Below the pieces are notes generated by a model that saw only the letters and a list, made by a program, of their open reading frames with translations, ran no database searches and was not told where the DNA came from. A DNA stretch of 64,000 nt from positions 1 to 64,000 of the forward strand of contig CAJAVE010000131.1 in the NCBI GenBank assembly GCA_903945325.1, written 5' to 3'. Made by a program: the position numbers and the translations under genes. Shown piece by piece: positions 36,817 through 46,533 of the stretch (positions are counted from its first letter, which is position 1; each line of letters starts with the position of its first letter). Source of the stretch: an uncultured beta proteobacterium. Its GTDB lineage: Bacteria; Pseudomonadota; Gammaproteobacteria; Burkholderiales; Burkholderiaceae_C.

Positions 36817-39354
36817 ATGGCCACAACACCCGGTTCATCCACTCTCACTCCACGGCAGCAATTTGCCCGTGCGGTGCGCGAGCGCTTTCTGGCTGAGGCG
36901 GTACAGGCGATGATTGAAATCAGTGGCGCAGTGCATGAACAGGTCACCACATTGATGGATGAACCCAGCAATGCACGCGAAAGCCAGGAGCGTCGCGATG
37001 TTTGGATGGCCTACAAAAAGTGCCGTCCTTTGTGGGTGGAGGGCACTAAAACGGCGTGGCGCGAATGCCTTGATCCGCCCAAGGTCAAGAAACATGCCAG
37101 CCTCGAGGTCGCAGGCCTTCAACTGGTGGGTACGGAAGTCGTTGAGAACAAGATTCTGGCATCCCGGATGGTGATGGCGGTGATGGACAAAGTGAACAGC
37201 CAGTTTGAAGACCTGAGGCTGCGCATGCAGTTCCTGGAAGGTACTGAAGAGCTTGCAGGACATGATTTGTTGCGCCCTGAAGTACTCGTCCTGCTGCTGG
37301 TTGAGCAATGGGCCAACTCGGGAATGCCGGGCGATTCATGGGCGACGGTCAATGAGGTAGTGCAAAAGCTTTTGATCGAACGCCTCAGGACCGCTTATGC
37401 CAATGCCAATGACGTGATGATCAATAAGGGTGTCATGCCCACGATTGAGCTCAAGGACAGAGTCAAGAGCCCTGCTCGAAGTACGGCTTCTCCCGCTCGG
37501 CCGCGTCACGCACCGATCACACACAACCAATCGCCAGCGGCAGAAAGCGGTCAATCCGGGTACGGTGATGTGGGTCGGAGTAATGCGGGTCAAGCACAGG
37601 GTTCTCAGACATTCGATTCAGTGGACAATGGCTCGGCACAACGACCGACGGGTGGTTTTTTTGGTGGTCGCCTGGGTTGGGGTTCCAAACAACAGGAGCC
37701 TCAAGGCGCTGTCGGTGCACCGGAGCCAGCTTCTGGCCAGAGTAGCGGCTCGTCTTCTTCTGCTACCCCTTTCTGGAAGCAATCCTCCGGAATGCAAAAT
37801 GGCGGAAGCCAAGGTAACTTTGCATCTGAAGAAACACGGATGATGACTGCAGCGACGCCGATGGCGCGGGCTCGCAGTAGGGCACAAGGTGTGATTGGCC
37901 AGATTCGACGGTTGTTTGTCAGCCATGTTGGAGGTGACTTTGGCGATAGCGGGCACCACCCCTCACCCGCGTTGGCGGCAGCCATGGCCCCGCCGTCACC
38001 CGGCCAGTCGCCTGCGTACGCCAGTGGTGGCACGCTCTATGAAGATTACAGTCCTGCGGGGGTTGCCCGTGTGGCGGGGGATTTGCGTGAGAAAACTGCA
38101 GCACTAAAAAAGAAGGCCGAGACCAAGGGTGAAAAGGCAACGATTGAAATCGTTGCTCTCATGTTTCAGGCCATTTTGGCTGAGGAGCGTATTCCTCCAG
38201 GCATTCGGGTGTGGTTTGCCCGCTTGCAGATGCCCGTGCTTCGCATGGCGCTGGAGGATTCTGATTTTCTCGGAACCACGACGCATCCAGCCCGTTTGCT
38301 GATTGATCGAATGGGGTCTTGCGTGATGGGCTTTGACTCCTCCGGTATCCAGGGCAATGCCATGGAGCTGGAGGTCAAACGCATTGTGCAAGTAATCGAG
38401 CAATACCCAGAAACTGGTAAGAAGGTTTATCAGGTTGTTTACGAGGAATTCCAGAAGTTCCTGTCCAAATTTCTGACTGAAAAAGGCTCCACCCAAAAAG
38501 TCGTCAGTGTTGCGCAGCAGGTTGAGCAAAAGGAAACGCTTGCCATTCAGTACACCATTGAAATGCGCAACATGCTCAAAGACATGCCGGTACGCGATGA
38601 GATTCGTGAGTTTCTTTTCAAGGTCTGGGCTGAAGTGCTGGCGGTTGCAGCCGTGCGCAAAGGCCCACAGAACAAAGACACACTGACATTGAAGAAATCT
38701 GCAACCGACTTGGTTTGGGCAGCGAGCGCGAAACCCAATCGCGCAGATCGCGCGCGCGTCATTCAGGATTTACCCAATCTGCTTTTGCGTCTGCGTTCTG
38801 GCATGACGCTCCTGGCGATGGCACCGTCTGAGCAAGACGCACACATCAAGACGGTCAGCGATACGCTGGCGGATGCTTTTCTGTCCAAAACACAGGCGAT
38901 TCCCCAGGCCAAGATTGATGCCATGGCGCAGCGCTTGGGCAACCTGGAGGATTTTGTATCAGAGGATGGCATGGGCGATTTGCCGCTGGATGCCGAGAGT
39001 ATTGAAATGATGCTTGGAATTGATGCCTCAGCCATTGAAGTGGTTGGCAATGGTGGCTCCAAGCCGACCGCAGCCATGACTGCTTGGGCGCAAGAATTGC
39101 AGCTGGGGTCCTGGTTTACGCTGGACCACAACAATCAGATTACCCAGGTGCAGTTTGCCTGGCGCAGTGACCGCAAACACTTGAATTTGTTTGCGTCGAG
39201 TTCAGGTAAGAGCTATTTGATACAAGGTGGGCGTCTGGCGGCATACCTGCAGGCGGGCCTGCTTTTGCCACAAGAGGAAGAGACGCTGACAGTGCGCGCC
39301 ACCCGCGACGCTTTGTCCAAGATCGAAGCCAATCCAGAACGTTTGATGAACTGA
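36817..39354 (+). CDS. DUF1631 family protein
   Basis: An 845-residue cytoplasmic protein of the DUF1631 family, common in Burkholderiales and pseudomonads and sometimes mislabelled thymidine phosphorylase. The conserved N-terminal part (LFVEQWANSG-like region LLLVEQWANSGMPGDSW) and the C-terminal half (ARLQMPVLRMALEDSDFLGTT, HPARLLIDRMGS, and a terminal PilZ-like segment GSWFTLDHNNQITQVQFAW) flank a low-complexity Ser/Gly/Gln linker at residues about 220-410. The PilZ-like C-terminus hints at nucleotide signalling, but this is only shape and composition. It follows secF by 14 bases. Confidence 0.85.
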   Translation: MATTPGSSTLTPRQQFARAVRERFLAEAVQAMIEISGAVHEQVTTLMDEPSNARESQERRDVWMAYKKCRPLWVEGTKTAWRECLDPPKVKKHASLEVAGLQLVGTEVVENKILASRMVMAVMDKVNSQFEDLRLRMQFLEGTEELAGHDLLRPEVLVLLLVEQWANSGMPGDSWATVNEVVQKLLIERLRTAYANANDVMINKGVMPTIELKDRVKSPARSTASPARPRHAPITHNQSPAAESGQSGYGDVGRSNAGQAQGSQTFDSVDNGSAQRPTGGFFGGRLGWGSKQQEPQGAVGAPEPASGQSSGSSSSATPFWKQSSGMQNGGSQGNFASEETRMMTAATPMARARSRAQGVIGQIRRLFVSHVGGDFGDSGHHPSPALAAAMAPPSPGQSPAYASGGTLYEDYSPAGVARVAGDLREKTAALKKKAETKGEKATIEIVALMFQAILAEERIPPGIRVWFARLQMPVLRMALEDSDFLGTTTHPARLLIDRMGSCVMGFDSSGIQGNAMELEVKRIVQVIEQYPETGKKVYQVVYEEFQKFLSKFLTEKGSTQKVVSVAQQVEQKETLAIQYTIEMRNMLKDMPVRDEIREFLFKVWAEVLAVAAVRKGPQNKDTLTLKKSATDLVWAASAKPNRADRARVIQDLPNLLLRLRSGMTLLAMAPSEQDAHIKTVSDTLADAFLSKTQAIPQAKIDAMAQRLGNLEDFVSEDGMGDLPLDAESIEMMLGIDASAIEVVGNGGSKPTAAMTAWAQELQLGSWFTLDHNNQITQVQFAWRSDRKHLNLFASSSGKSYLIQGGRLAAYLQAGLLLPQEEETLTVRATRDALSKIEANPERLMN

Positions 39355-39370
39355 CCCCTTTGTGGTGGTC

Positions 39371-39868
39371 TTAATGTGCGACGCGCTCCAAGTTGTCGTC
39401 GCAGAGTTCATCCAGAACCAGTGCATCGGGTTCTTGACCAAAACTCCAATAAACCATCAGGATGATGATCTTCAAGTCATCCAGAGAAACGGGTTCGCCA
39501 GGCGCAGCCATGGCTCGCTCGATAATCACTTCCCGCATCGACGCAGGCAACACCCCGGCAGATTCCAGAAAGCTGATGAACCCCATGCACTCTTGCCCAA
39601 GATGGTTTTGCTCTCCCAGTGGATAGATGCGGACACTGGTTGGACAAGGCTCACGCAGCCATGGCTCTGGCGGCACAAGTTGTGAGGTGCCTGCAAAACC
39701 ATTGGAGCCTCTGGCGGCGGTATTGAGACCGGTAAGCCAATTCAACGCGTCCTCAATTTCTTCGGAATCAAAACCAACGGCGTTGAGTTTGCGCTCCAAG
39801 TGGGCGGGTTCCGGGCAACTGTCACCGGCGTAGTAGTTTTCGTAAACGAAGACAAGTACTTCAAACAT
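39371..39868 (-). CDS. smg: Smg family protein (DUF494)
   Basis: A 165-residue DUF494/Smg protein. MFEVLVFVYENYY is the standard N-terminus, so ATG 39868 is preferred over the ATG ten codons upstream. Further family parts: LERKLNAVGFDSEEIEDALNWL and the C-terminal LKIIILMVYWSFGQEPDALVLDELC. The function is unknown; the gene sits next to dprA (smf) in many proteobacteria, as here, 98 bases after dprA. It converges with the DUF1631 gene. Confidence 0.93.
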   Translation of the reverse strand: MFEVLVFVYENYYAGDSCPEPAHLERKLNAVGFDSEEIEDALNWLTGLNTAARGSNGFAGTSQLVPPEPWLREPCPTSVRIYPLGEQNHLGQECMGFISFLESAGVLPASMREVIIERAMAAPGEPVSLDDLKIIILMVYWSFGQEPDALVLDELCDDNLERVAH

Positions 39869-39966
39869 GTCGCCAATATAGCGCAGAAAATCAGGCATCC
39901 CAAGGGGCGTCCGACTTTCCCCTCTATTTCTCGTTTTGCCGCCCCTGGGGCCGTCGAAATCGGGAC

Positions 39967-41139
39967 TTATGCGCGGACCAGGCGTTGGAACAAACCGCCC
40001 GGCAGTCGAGAGAGTTGGTCATGAATTTCAAGTTCCATCAACCTTGCCTGCAAAGTCGCAGTATCCAGGCCGGTACGCGCCTGTAAGGCATCGAGCCCGA
40101 GGGGACCAAACCCCAGCGCGTCAAGCAATGCATCGCCGCTGTCCGGTTGGTCACCGGTTTCCGCATCACCGGAGTCGGCTGCCTCAGAGGAGGTGCTCAT
40201 ATCCGCTCCCAATTCTTCAAGAATGTCCTCTGCACTTTCTACGAGTTTTGCGCCTTGCTTGATCAATGCATGGCAGCCGCGCGCTTGCGTGGAGTGGATA
40301 GAGCCGGGTATGGCGAATACATCCTTGCCCTGTTCGGACGCCGAGCGTGCGGTAATCAGGGAACCCGACTTCAGAGCTGCCTCGACCACCAGAGTGCCCC
40401 GGGATAACCCTGCAATGATTCGGTTGCGTTTGGGGAAATTGGCAGAAATTGGGGGTGTACCCAGCGGGTACTCACTTAGCAAAACGCCACGCTGGACAAT
40501 GCGGTGGGCCAGATCCCGGTGCTGGCTCGGGTACACGCGGTCCAAGCCGGTACCAACGACTGCTATGGTCGCCAACTGGCCATCCAGTGAACCGTCCAGT
40601 GCACCCTCATGGGCAGCCCCGTCAACCCCTAACGCCATACCCGACACGATGGTCAGCCCGGCCTGGGCCAGTGCTTGAGAGAACTGTCGCGCATTGACGA
40701 TCCCTTGCGGAGTCGGATTGCGACTTCCCACCACGGAGATACACCGCGATATGGTGGCTCTCAACCCCTCGTTGCTCCAGATTTCAGCCGCGCCTTTGCC
40801 ATATAAGAGCAATGGCGGATCATCCATATTCAACAGTGACTGCGGATACGCCCGGTCGCCCAGTGTCAATACACGGTGTTGCTCGGGATTCTTCTGAAGC
40901 CATTGCCAAGTGGTTTCCAGCAAGGATGGCAGCAGCGCGGGTTCTTGGTGAAGTGCCGCTCTGAGACGCGAACTGACGACTTGTTCCAGCGAAAGTGACG
41001 ACGCTGCAAAGATCTGCTGTGGCAAACCAAAGGCAGTCAACAGTTGCCGCGCCGTGGAGTTGCCAACGCCGGGAGTCAGCTCCAGACGCAACCAGGCGGA
41101 AAGCTCCTCGCGGTCTATGGACCAGTCCGATGTCGCCAC
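39967..41139 (-). CDS. dprA: DNA processing protein DprA
   Basis: A 390-residue DprA/Smf, which loads RecA on incoming single-stranded DNA during natural transformation. The Rossmann-like DNA-binding domain shows VVGSRNPTPQG, GMALGVDGAAHEGAL and GTGLDRVYPSQH, then SEYPLGTPPISANFPKRNRIIAGLSRGTLVVEA. A SAM-like N-terminal domain (LELTPGVGNSTARQLL) and a C-terminal winged-helix (residues about 325-390, LDALQARTGLDTATLQARLMELEI) complete the three-domain form. Upstream lies the LysM gene with 34 bases between, probably co-transcribed. Confidence 0.95.
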   Translation of the reverse strand: MATSDWSIDREELSAWLRLELTPGVGNSTARQLLTAFGLPQQIFAASSLSLEQVVSSRLRAALHQEPALLPSLLETTWQWLQKNPEQHRVLTLGDRAYPQSLLNMDDPPLLLYGKGAAEIWSNEGLRATISRCISVVGSRNPTPQGIVNARQFSQALAQAGLTIVSGMALGVDGAAHEGALDGSLDGQLATIAVVGTGLDRVYPSQHRDLAHRIVQRGVLLSEYPLGTPPISANFPKRNRIIAGLSRGTLVVEAALKSGSLITARSASEQGKDVFAIPGSIHSTQARGCHALIKQGAKLVESAEDILEELGADMSTSSEAADSGDAETGDQPDSGDALLDALGFGPLGLDALQARTGLDTATLQARLMELEIHDQLSRLPGGLFQRLVRA

Positions 41140-41173
41140 AAAGCCTGTCCGTAGTAGACCAATGCTGGTAACA

Positions 41174-42391
41174 CTAGTGACGCGGGTTGATCAGGCGATC
41201 ACCCACGCGCACGCCGTCGGTTATCTCAAGAATCAAGGCGTAGGAGACGCGTTCAAAGGTTCGAAACACCATGAGAAGACCATTGCGCTCGTCAGGCAAC
41301 TTCATCAAGGGGCGATTGTCATCTGAGCGGTCAACCATGCTGGCACCATCTTTCAAAATGGCCAATACGACGCCCGGCTCCATACCGTCCGCGCTGCCTC
41401 GGCTGATGGCGACAACCTGGTTTTGTGCGGCATTGACCACAGCGCTACCGTAGACAGAGACAATGCGCCCGTCTACTTTTCCAACAGGTGCCCGGGGGGT
41501 GTAGGTTTGAATCTGACGGGGTGGCTCGGGCAACAGGCGATCGCCCACGCGCATTTCTTCCTTGGCGCCTGTAATGTCAATGGTGGCTGGGACCACGGCG
41601 TTGTTCTTGCTGCCATCGCGGCTTTGTACCTCGGTCGCTCCTTCTCCGCGCACCAATATTGCCTTGCCCACGTATTGCGCTTCGAAGCCCAGTACTTCGC
41701 CGGTTATTGGGTGCTTCAAAGGTGTGGCATTGCGAAAGACACGAAACTGCTTTTCGCGTGGCTGGTCGTCCGCCATGGGGGTACCCTCAGGCCCGCGGGC
41801 ATACGCACGGTCACCCTTGGCTATCAATACCCTGCTTTCAAGGGCCGACACGATGCGGGGTGCTGCGCGCAATTCAGCCTCATCCACGACGATCGGTTCT
41901 GCCAGGAAAGCTTCGATGGCGCTGGAGCGAAGGGTCGGCAATGCTGAATCGGACAGCGCTTCGTATCGTGTGCGTGGAGATACTTTGACGGTTGGCGGGT
42001 CGCTTTGCTCGCCCAACAGGCGCAGGCTGGCCAGGCCATTTTTACGCTCAAGCACCAAGATCTGACCGGGATAAATGCGGTGCGGGTTCTTGATATCGTT
42101 CAGGTTCATGCCCCACAACTCGGGCCAGCGCCAAGCGCGTTTGAGAAATATCCCCGATATATCCCACAGCGTGTCACCCGATTTGATCGTATACCGGTCC
42201 GGCGCGTCGTTGGCCAGCTCACTCAGGGGCACGCCTTTTTGCGCCACTTCGTTCGCGGTTTGCTTCTGGGCTGCCGAAATGGGAAAATTTTGCGCCCAGG
42301 CCGGAGCTGTCACGAAAGCACTCGCCAAGGCGGTCAGCGCAGCCAGCTTGGCCATTGCCACGGTGGATTTGGCCATCAGGTGTATCGTCAT
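41174..42391 (-). CDS. LysM-domain envelope protein
   Basis: About 405 residues from ATG 42391, with a signal peptide (AKLAALTALASAFVTAPAWAQ). A LysM domain (RYTIKSGDTLWDISGIFLKRAWRWPELWGMNLNDIKNPHRIYPGQILVL) lies near the N-terminus. The long C-terminal region has repeated strands (VSVYGSAVVNAAQNQVVAISRGSADGMEPGVVLAIL) resembling FlgA/SAF-like or DUF folds. Peptidoglycan binding is expected; the rest is unknown. The pairing with dprA, divergent from def, is common in betaproteobacteria. Upstream codons (to 42562) are an open frame without a signal peptide. Confidence 0.88.
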   Translation of the reverse strand: MTIHLMAKSTVAMAKLAALTALASAFVTAPAWAQNFPISAAQKQTANEVAQKGVPLSELANDAPDRYTIKSGDTLWDISGIFLKRAWRWPELWGMNLNDIKNPHRIYPGQILVLERKNGLASLRLLGEQSDPPTVKVSPRTRYEALSDSALPTLRSSAIEAFLAEPIVVDEAELRAAPRIVSALESRVLIAKGDRAYARGPEGTPMADDQPREKQFRVFRNATPLKHPITGEVLGFEAQYVGKAILVRGEGATEVQSRDGSKNNAVVPATIDITGAKEEMRVGDRLLPEPPRQIQTYTPRAPVGKVDGRIVSVYGSAVVNAAQNQVVAISRGSADGMEPGVVLAILKDGASMVDRSDDNRPLMKLPDERNGLLMVFRTFERVSYALILEITDGVRVGDRLINPRH

Positions 42392-42412
42392 ATCGTGTTG
42401 CAGTTCCAGAAA

Positions 42413-42429
42413 GTAACTTGATAAGTTAC
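42413..42429. promoter_or_regulatory. 17-bp palindrome between LysM gene and def
   Basis: GTAACTT-GAT-AAGTTAC is a perfect inverted repeat with 7-base arms. It lies 22 bases before the LysM gene ATG and 134 bases before def, in the divergent control region. It could be an operator; a GntR-like dimer site is possible. No factor can be named. Confidence 0.45.
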
Positions 42430-42563
42430 GCACGATTTTGCGCTCAAGCCCTTGATTCGGCAACGTTTTTAGCCGTCTGCCTGTGCGCCACCGTCTAAAA
42501 GTGGCGAAAATAGCCACATTTTCGAAATCCGCCGGGTCGAGATCGGCCCGTATCTGGTTCACT

Positions 42564-43073
42564 ATGGCCCTACTTCCTATCCTTTGCTACCCCGATCCCA
42601 AGCTCCACCGCGTTGCCAAGCCGGTGGCTGTCGTGGACTCCCGCATACAAACCCTGGTCGCCAATATGCTGGAAACGATGTATGCCGCCAAGGGCATCGG
42701 TCTGGCGGCTACCCAGATTGACGCGCATGAGCGGGTGATCGTGATTGACGTGTCCGAGGAACACAACGATCCCTTGGTGTTGATCAACCCCGAGTTGGTG
42801 TGGACCAGTGCTGAGACCCATCTCAATGAAGAAGGGTGTCTGTCTGTGCCGGGCATTTACGACGGTGTCCAGCGGTTCGATGCCGTTCATGTGCGGGCAC
42901 TGGATTTGCAGGGACAGGCCCGCGTCATTGAAGCTGACGAGCTGTTGGCAGTGTGTGTTCAGCACGAGATGGATCACCTGATGGGCAAGGTGTTTGTGGA
43001 ATACCTTTCACCCCTCAAACGCAACCGCATCAAGAAGAAAATGCTCAAAGCGCAGCGGGAGGACGCCCAGTGA
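42564..43073 (+). CDS. def: Peptide deformylase
   Basis: A 169-residue metalloenzyme removing formyl groups from nascent proteins. All three motifs are present: GIGLAATQ (44-51), EGCLSVPG with the metal cysteine C92, and HEMDHL (134-139) with two metal histidines and the catalytic glutamate. ATG 42564 ([14 protein letters not shown]) is the standard start. It precedes fmt, whose GTG lies 25 bases after the def stop, forming the usual def-fmt operon. Confidence 0.97.
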   Translation: MALLPILCYPDPKLHRVAKPVAVVDSRIQTLVANMLETMYAAKGIGLAATQIDAHERVIVIDVSEEHNDPLVLINPELVWTSAETHLNEEGCLSVPGIYDGVQRFDAVHVRALDLQGQARVIEADELLAVCVQHEMDHLMGKVFVEYLSPLKRNRIKKKMLKAQREDAQ

Positions 43074-43098
43074 GCGCACCCCTGGCGGGAGCGCAGTT

Positions 43099-44094
43099 GT
43101 GAAAGTCATTTTTGCTGGAACCCCTGAATTTGCGCGTGTGGCGCTGGAGCGCCTGCACGCAAGCGGCCACACCATTGCGCTGGTGCTGACTCAGCCCGAC
43201 CGCCCGGCTGGCCGAGGCCTGAAGTTGCAGTCCTCCAGCGTCAAGCAGTTTGCGCTGGAGCACGGTATCCCAGTGGCCCAACCGCGCAGCCTCAAACTCG
43301 ATGGCAAATTTCCGGAAGATGCTGCCAGCGCACGACAGGCTATCGCTGATGCGCAGGCCGATGTCATGGTCGTTGCAGCCTATGGATTGATCCTGCCGCA
43401 ATGGGTGCTGGACGCTATGGCACCCCCGAGGGCCAAATTCGGCTGTTTGAATATCCACGGCTCACTGCTGCCACGCTGGCGCGGCGCGGCACCGATCCAC
43501 CGGGCCATCGAACTGGGCGACCCCGAGACGGGCGTCACCATCATGCAAATGGATGCGGGGCTGGACACCGGTGACATGCTGTTGATGCACACGATGGCGA
43601 TTGAGCCGACGGACACGACCGCAACGCTGCATGACCGCATGGCCGACCTAGGCGGAAAACTGATCGTGCTGGCGCTGGACCAGGCGGCTGGAGGGCACCT
43701 GAAGCCCATACGTCAGCCAGTCGAAGGTGTCACCTACGCCCACAAGATCGAGAAGCATGAAGCGGCGATTGACTGGATGTTGGATGCGCAAACCATCGTG
43801 CGCCGGGTGCGGGCCTTCAACCCCTTTCCGGTCGCGACTGTGGTACATCAAGGCGAAGTGATCAAGGTATGGTCGGCGCAAGCCGCGCAGGTTCGCCCAG
43901 CTGATTTGACAACTGACCTCGCTCCAAGCCCTTTGCCAGGAACTATTTTGGCAGTAGCCCCTGAGGGTATTGTGGTGACAGCTATGAATTCAATAGCAAT
44001 ATTGACCGAGCTACAGCGACCCGGGGGCAAGCGGCTGGCGGTTGCGGACTTTTTGCGCGGCTTTCCCCTGCAAGTCGGTCAGGTCCTTGCGTGA
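43099..44094 (+). CDS. fmt: Methionyl-tRNA formyltransferase
   Basis: A 331-residue enzyme that formylates initiator Met-t[14 protein letters not shown] begins the fold, [10 protein letters not shown] and [21 protein letters not shown] contain the catalytic Asn/His and SLLPRWRG loop, and the C-terminal OB-like domain ends [17 protein letters not shown] 43099 has GGGAG seven bases upstream and gives the usual N-terminus. Residues about 283-301 (in the C-terminal domain) coincide with a family A repeat in reverse orientation. Overall length and flanking motifs stay normal. The stop shares a base with the azlC ATG (TGATG). Confidence 0.96.
   Translation: MKVIFAGTPEFARVALERLHASGHTIALVLTQPDRPAGRGLKLQSSSVKQFALEHGIPVAQPRSLKLDGKFPEDAASARQAIADAQADVMVVAAYGLILPQWVLDAMAPPRAKFGCLNIHGSLLPRWRGAAPIHRAIELGDPETGVTIMQMDAGLDTGDMLLMHTMAIEPTDTTATLHDRMADLGGKLIVLALDQAAGGHLKPIRQPVEGVTYAHKIEKHEAAIDWMLDAQTIVRRVRAFNPFPVATVVHQGEVIKVWSAQAAQVRPADLTTDLAPSPLPGTILAVAPEGIVVTAMNSIAILTELQRPGGKRLAVADFLRGFPLQVGQVLA
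43945..44000 (-). repeat. Family A repeat, copy 7 (inside fmt)
   Basis: On the minus strand: ATTGCTATTGAATTCATAGC (arms GCTAT and ATAGC perfect), TGTCACCACAATACC, then CAGGGGCTACTGCCAAAAT. It matches the family at both ends; the middle is diverged. It is read in fmt without a stop, encoding the segment ending TAMNSIAI. Confidence 0.6.
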
Positions 44095-44840
44095 TGGTGC
44101 GCTGGCTGGCTTGGTGGCGCCACCCGGAGTTTCAGCTCGGCTTGCGTGAAATGGCCGCAGTGTCCCCCGGCCTGGCCGCATGGGGTCTGATGACGGGTGT
44201 GGCCATGGTCAAGTCAGGCATGAGCCCACTGGAAGCGGTGGCCATGAGCTTGCTGGTGTTTGCGGGTAGTTCGCAACTGGCTGCCATTCCCCTGATTGCA
44301 GCAGGTGCGCCGGTCTGGGTGATCTGGGCCACGGCTTTTTGCGTGAACCTTCGGTTTGTGGTGTTCAGCGCGCACATGAGGCCATTTTTCATGCACCTGC
44401 CCTTGCGCTGGCGCTTGTTCAACGGCTACCTGACTGCGGACCTCAGCTACGTAATGTTCACCAAACGTTTCCCACACCCCGCTACCGATGCGATAGGGCA
44501 GCGCAATCAGCTGGCTTATCTGGGTGGAGGCAGCTTGTTCAATTGGAGCAGTTGGCAGGCTGCCAGTTTGCTGGGAATTGCGCTGGCCCATTCCATACCG
44601 ACTGAATGGGGTTTGGGGTTCGCCGGGATTCTGGCGCTGTTGGGCGTGGGATGCTCTCTGGCCAGCACGACCTTGCGCCGGGTATCGGCCGGAGTTGCCG
44701 CCATGGCAGCGGTCGCTGCTTTTGCGCTGCCCTTCAAACTCAATATCGTCGTGGCCATTGCGGCGGCTGTCGCTTTGTGTTTGATGCTGGAGCACTTGCC
44801 GCCCACACGTCAGGCCCCGCCTGGCAAAGGTCCGGCATGA
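44094..44840 (+). CDS. azlC: AzlC family amino acid exporter, large subunit
   Basis: About 248 residues, a multi-span inner-membrane protein of the AzlC/YgaZ family, which with AzlD exports branched-chain amino acids or analogues. AWGLMTGVAMVKSGMSPLEAVAMSLLVFAGSSQLAAIPL is the conserved N-terminal half; FCVNLRFVVFSAHMRP follows. ATG 44094 overlaps the fmt stop (TGATG); GTG 44091 is one codon earlier. The stop overlaps azlD by four bases. Confidence 0.93.
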   Translation: MVRWLAWWRHPEFQLGLREMAAVSPGLAAWGLMTGVAMVKSGMSPLEAVAMSLLVFAGSSQLAAIPLIAAGAPVWVIWATAFCVNLRFVVFSAHMRPFFMHLPLRWRLFNGYLTADLSYVMFTKRFPHPATDAIGQRNQLAYLGGGSLFNWSSWQAASLLGIALAHSIPTEWGLGFAGILALLGVGCSLASTTLRRVSAGVAAMAAVAAFALPFKLNIVVAIAAAVALCLMLEHLPPTRQAPPGKGPA

Positions 44841-45199
44841 ATCCTATGGCCATGAACCTGACTGATGGGTGGACTCTGGGTGTGATCCTGGGGCTGGCGC
44901 TGGTTACCCTGGTCACACGCTGTTTCTTTTTTCTCAGCAGCCAGCCCTGGCAGTTGCCGCACTGGGCACAGCGCGGCTTGCAGTACGCTCCTATCGCCGC
45001 GCTGTCGGCCGTTGTCTTGCCCGAAGTCGTGATGACGCAAGGGCAGTTGATTACCACCTGGCTGGATGCACGCGTGTTTGCCACGATTGCCGGAGCGGCT
45101 TATTTCTTCGCCCGCAAGGGGCAGGGTCAGGCGGTGCTGGGCACCATTGTCACTGGCATGGTCGTTTACCTGCCGCTGCACATCGGCTTGGGCTGGTAA
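44837..45199 (+). CDS. azlD: AzlD family amino acid exporter, small subunit
   Basis: A 120-residue four-helix AzlD/YgaH protein, the obligate small partner of AzlC. Segments ILGLALVTLVTRCFFFL, LQYAPIAALSAVVLPEV and TGMVVYLPLHIGLGW match the family. ATG 44837 overlaps the azlC stop as ATGA. A partial family B repeat lies 11 bases after its stop, and pgk follows with its own promoter-like sequence (TACAAT at 45240-45245). Confidence 0.92.
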   Translation: MNPMAMNLTDGWTLGVILGLALVTLVTRCFFFLSSQPWQLPHWAQRGLQYAPIAALSAVVLPEVVMTQGQLITTWLDARVFATIAGAAYFFARKGQGQAVLGTIVTGMVVYLPLHIGLGW

Positions 45200-45210
45200 A
45201 GGTGTAACTC

Positions 45211-45228
45211 GAGCGGCCCGGCGGCGAG
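45211..45228 (+). repeat. Family B repeat, partial copy (after azlD)
   Basis: Only the terminal block GCGGCCCGGCGGCGAG is present, 11 bases after the azlD stop. It is identical over 14-16 bases to the ends of the other copies, so it may be a remnant or chance. Confidence 0.35.
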
Positions 45229-45312
45229 TCGTGGCCTTCTACAATCCGGGCAGTCAGGCTATGCGCACGATGCGCGGCCCACACCTGTTCCAAACTACCC
45301 GGAGGTCTCACC

Positions 45313-46506
45313 GTGAACTTCATCCGTTTCTCTGATCTGTGCGCCAGCGGCAAAGTCAATGGCAAGCGCGTCTTCATCCGTGCCGACCTGAACGTGCCGC
45401 AAGACGACGCGGGCAACATCACCGAAGACACCCGCATTCGGGCCAGCGTGCCGTGCATCCAGATGGCGCTGGACGCTGGCGCTGCGGTGATGGTGACCTC
45501 GCACCTGGGTCGTCCCACCGAGGGCGACTTCAAGCCTGACGACTCCCTGGCACCCGTGGCCGCGCGCATGGGTGACTTGATGGGGCGCAATATTCCGGTA
45601 GTGGCCAACTGGGTTGACGGCGTACAGGTGCAGGCGGGTGAGCTGGTCATGCTGGAGAATTGCCGTGTCAACAAGGGCGAGAAAAAGAACAACGAAGAAC
45701 TCAGCAAGAAGATGGCGGCCCTGTGCGACATCTTTGTGCACGACGCCTTTGGTACCGCACACCGTGCCGAGGCGTCGACCTATGGCATCGCCCAATTCGC
45801 GCCCATAGCGTGCGCCGGCCCGCTGCTGGCGGCTGAAATGGATGCCATCTCCAAAGCCTTGCTGGCACCCAAGCGTCCGCTGGTGGCCATCGTTGCGGGT
45901 TCCAAAGTGTCAACCAAGCTCACTATTTTGAAGAGCCTGGCCGCCAATGTGGATCAGCTCATTGTGGGGGGTGGCATTGCCAACACCTTCATGCTCGCCG
46001 CCGGTCTGAAGATCGGCAAGAGCCTGGCAGAGCCCGATCTGCTGGCCGAGGCGGTGGCCGTGATTGAAGCCATGAAAGCCCGTGGCGCGGCCGTACCCAT
46101 CCCCACTGATGTGGTCACCGCCAAGACATTTGCAGCCGACGCACCGGCCACAATCAAGGCCGCGACCGACGTACAGGACGATGATTTGATTCTGGACATC
46201 GGCCCACAAACCGCCCAGGTCCTGGCGGATCAACTGATGAAGGCGGGAACCATTGTCTGGAACGGCCCGGTTGGCGTGTTCGAGTTTGCCGCCTTCGAGA
46301 ATGGCACCAAAGTGATCGCACAGGCTATTGCCGCATCCAGCGCGTTTTCCATCGCGGGTGGTGGCGACACGCTGGCCGCCATTGCCAAGTACGGGATCGA
46401 GGCGCAGGTGGGTTACATCAGTACCGGTGGCGGCGCTTTTCTGGAAGTGCTTGAAGGCAAGACGCTGCCGGCTTTTGAGGTGTTATCCCGCCGATTCGCT
46501 GCATAA
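45313..46506 (+). CDS. pgk: Phosphoglycerate kinase
   Basis: A 397-residue PGK transferring phosphate between 1,3-bisphosphoglycerate and ADP in glycolysis and, if present, the Calvin cycle. [24 protein letters not shown] and the C-terminal [10 protein letters not shown] (nucleotide loop) are diagnostic; GSKVSTKL lies between. The start is GTG 45313, preceded by GGAGG (45301-45305). pgk, pyk, fba and purC follow in this order, as in many betaproteobacteria, interrupted by a minus-strand signalling gene. Confidence 0.97.
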   Translation: MNFIRFSDLCASGKVNGKRVFIRADLNVPQDDAGNITEDTRIRASVPCIQMALDAGAAVMVTSHLGRPTEGDFKPDDSLAPVAARMGDLMGRNIPVVANWVDGVQVQAGELVMLENCRVNKGEKKNNEELSKKMAALCDIFVHDAFGTAHRAEASTYGIAQFAPIACAGPLLAAEMDAISKALLAPKRPLVAIVAGSKVSTKLTILKSLAANVDQLIVGGGIANTFMLAAGLKIGKSLAEPDLLAEAVAVIEAMKARGAAVPIPTDVVTAKTFAADAPATIKAATDVQDDDLILDIGPQTAQVLADQLMKAGTIVWNGPVGVFEFAAFENGTKVIAQAIAASSAFSIAGGGDTLAAIAKYGIEAQVGYISTGGGAFLEVLEGKTLPAFEVLSRRFAA

Positions 46507-46533
46507 ATATTCATTGTCGGTCAACGCCAACGG

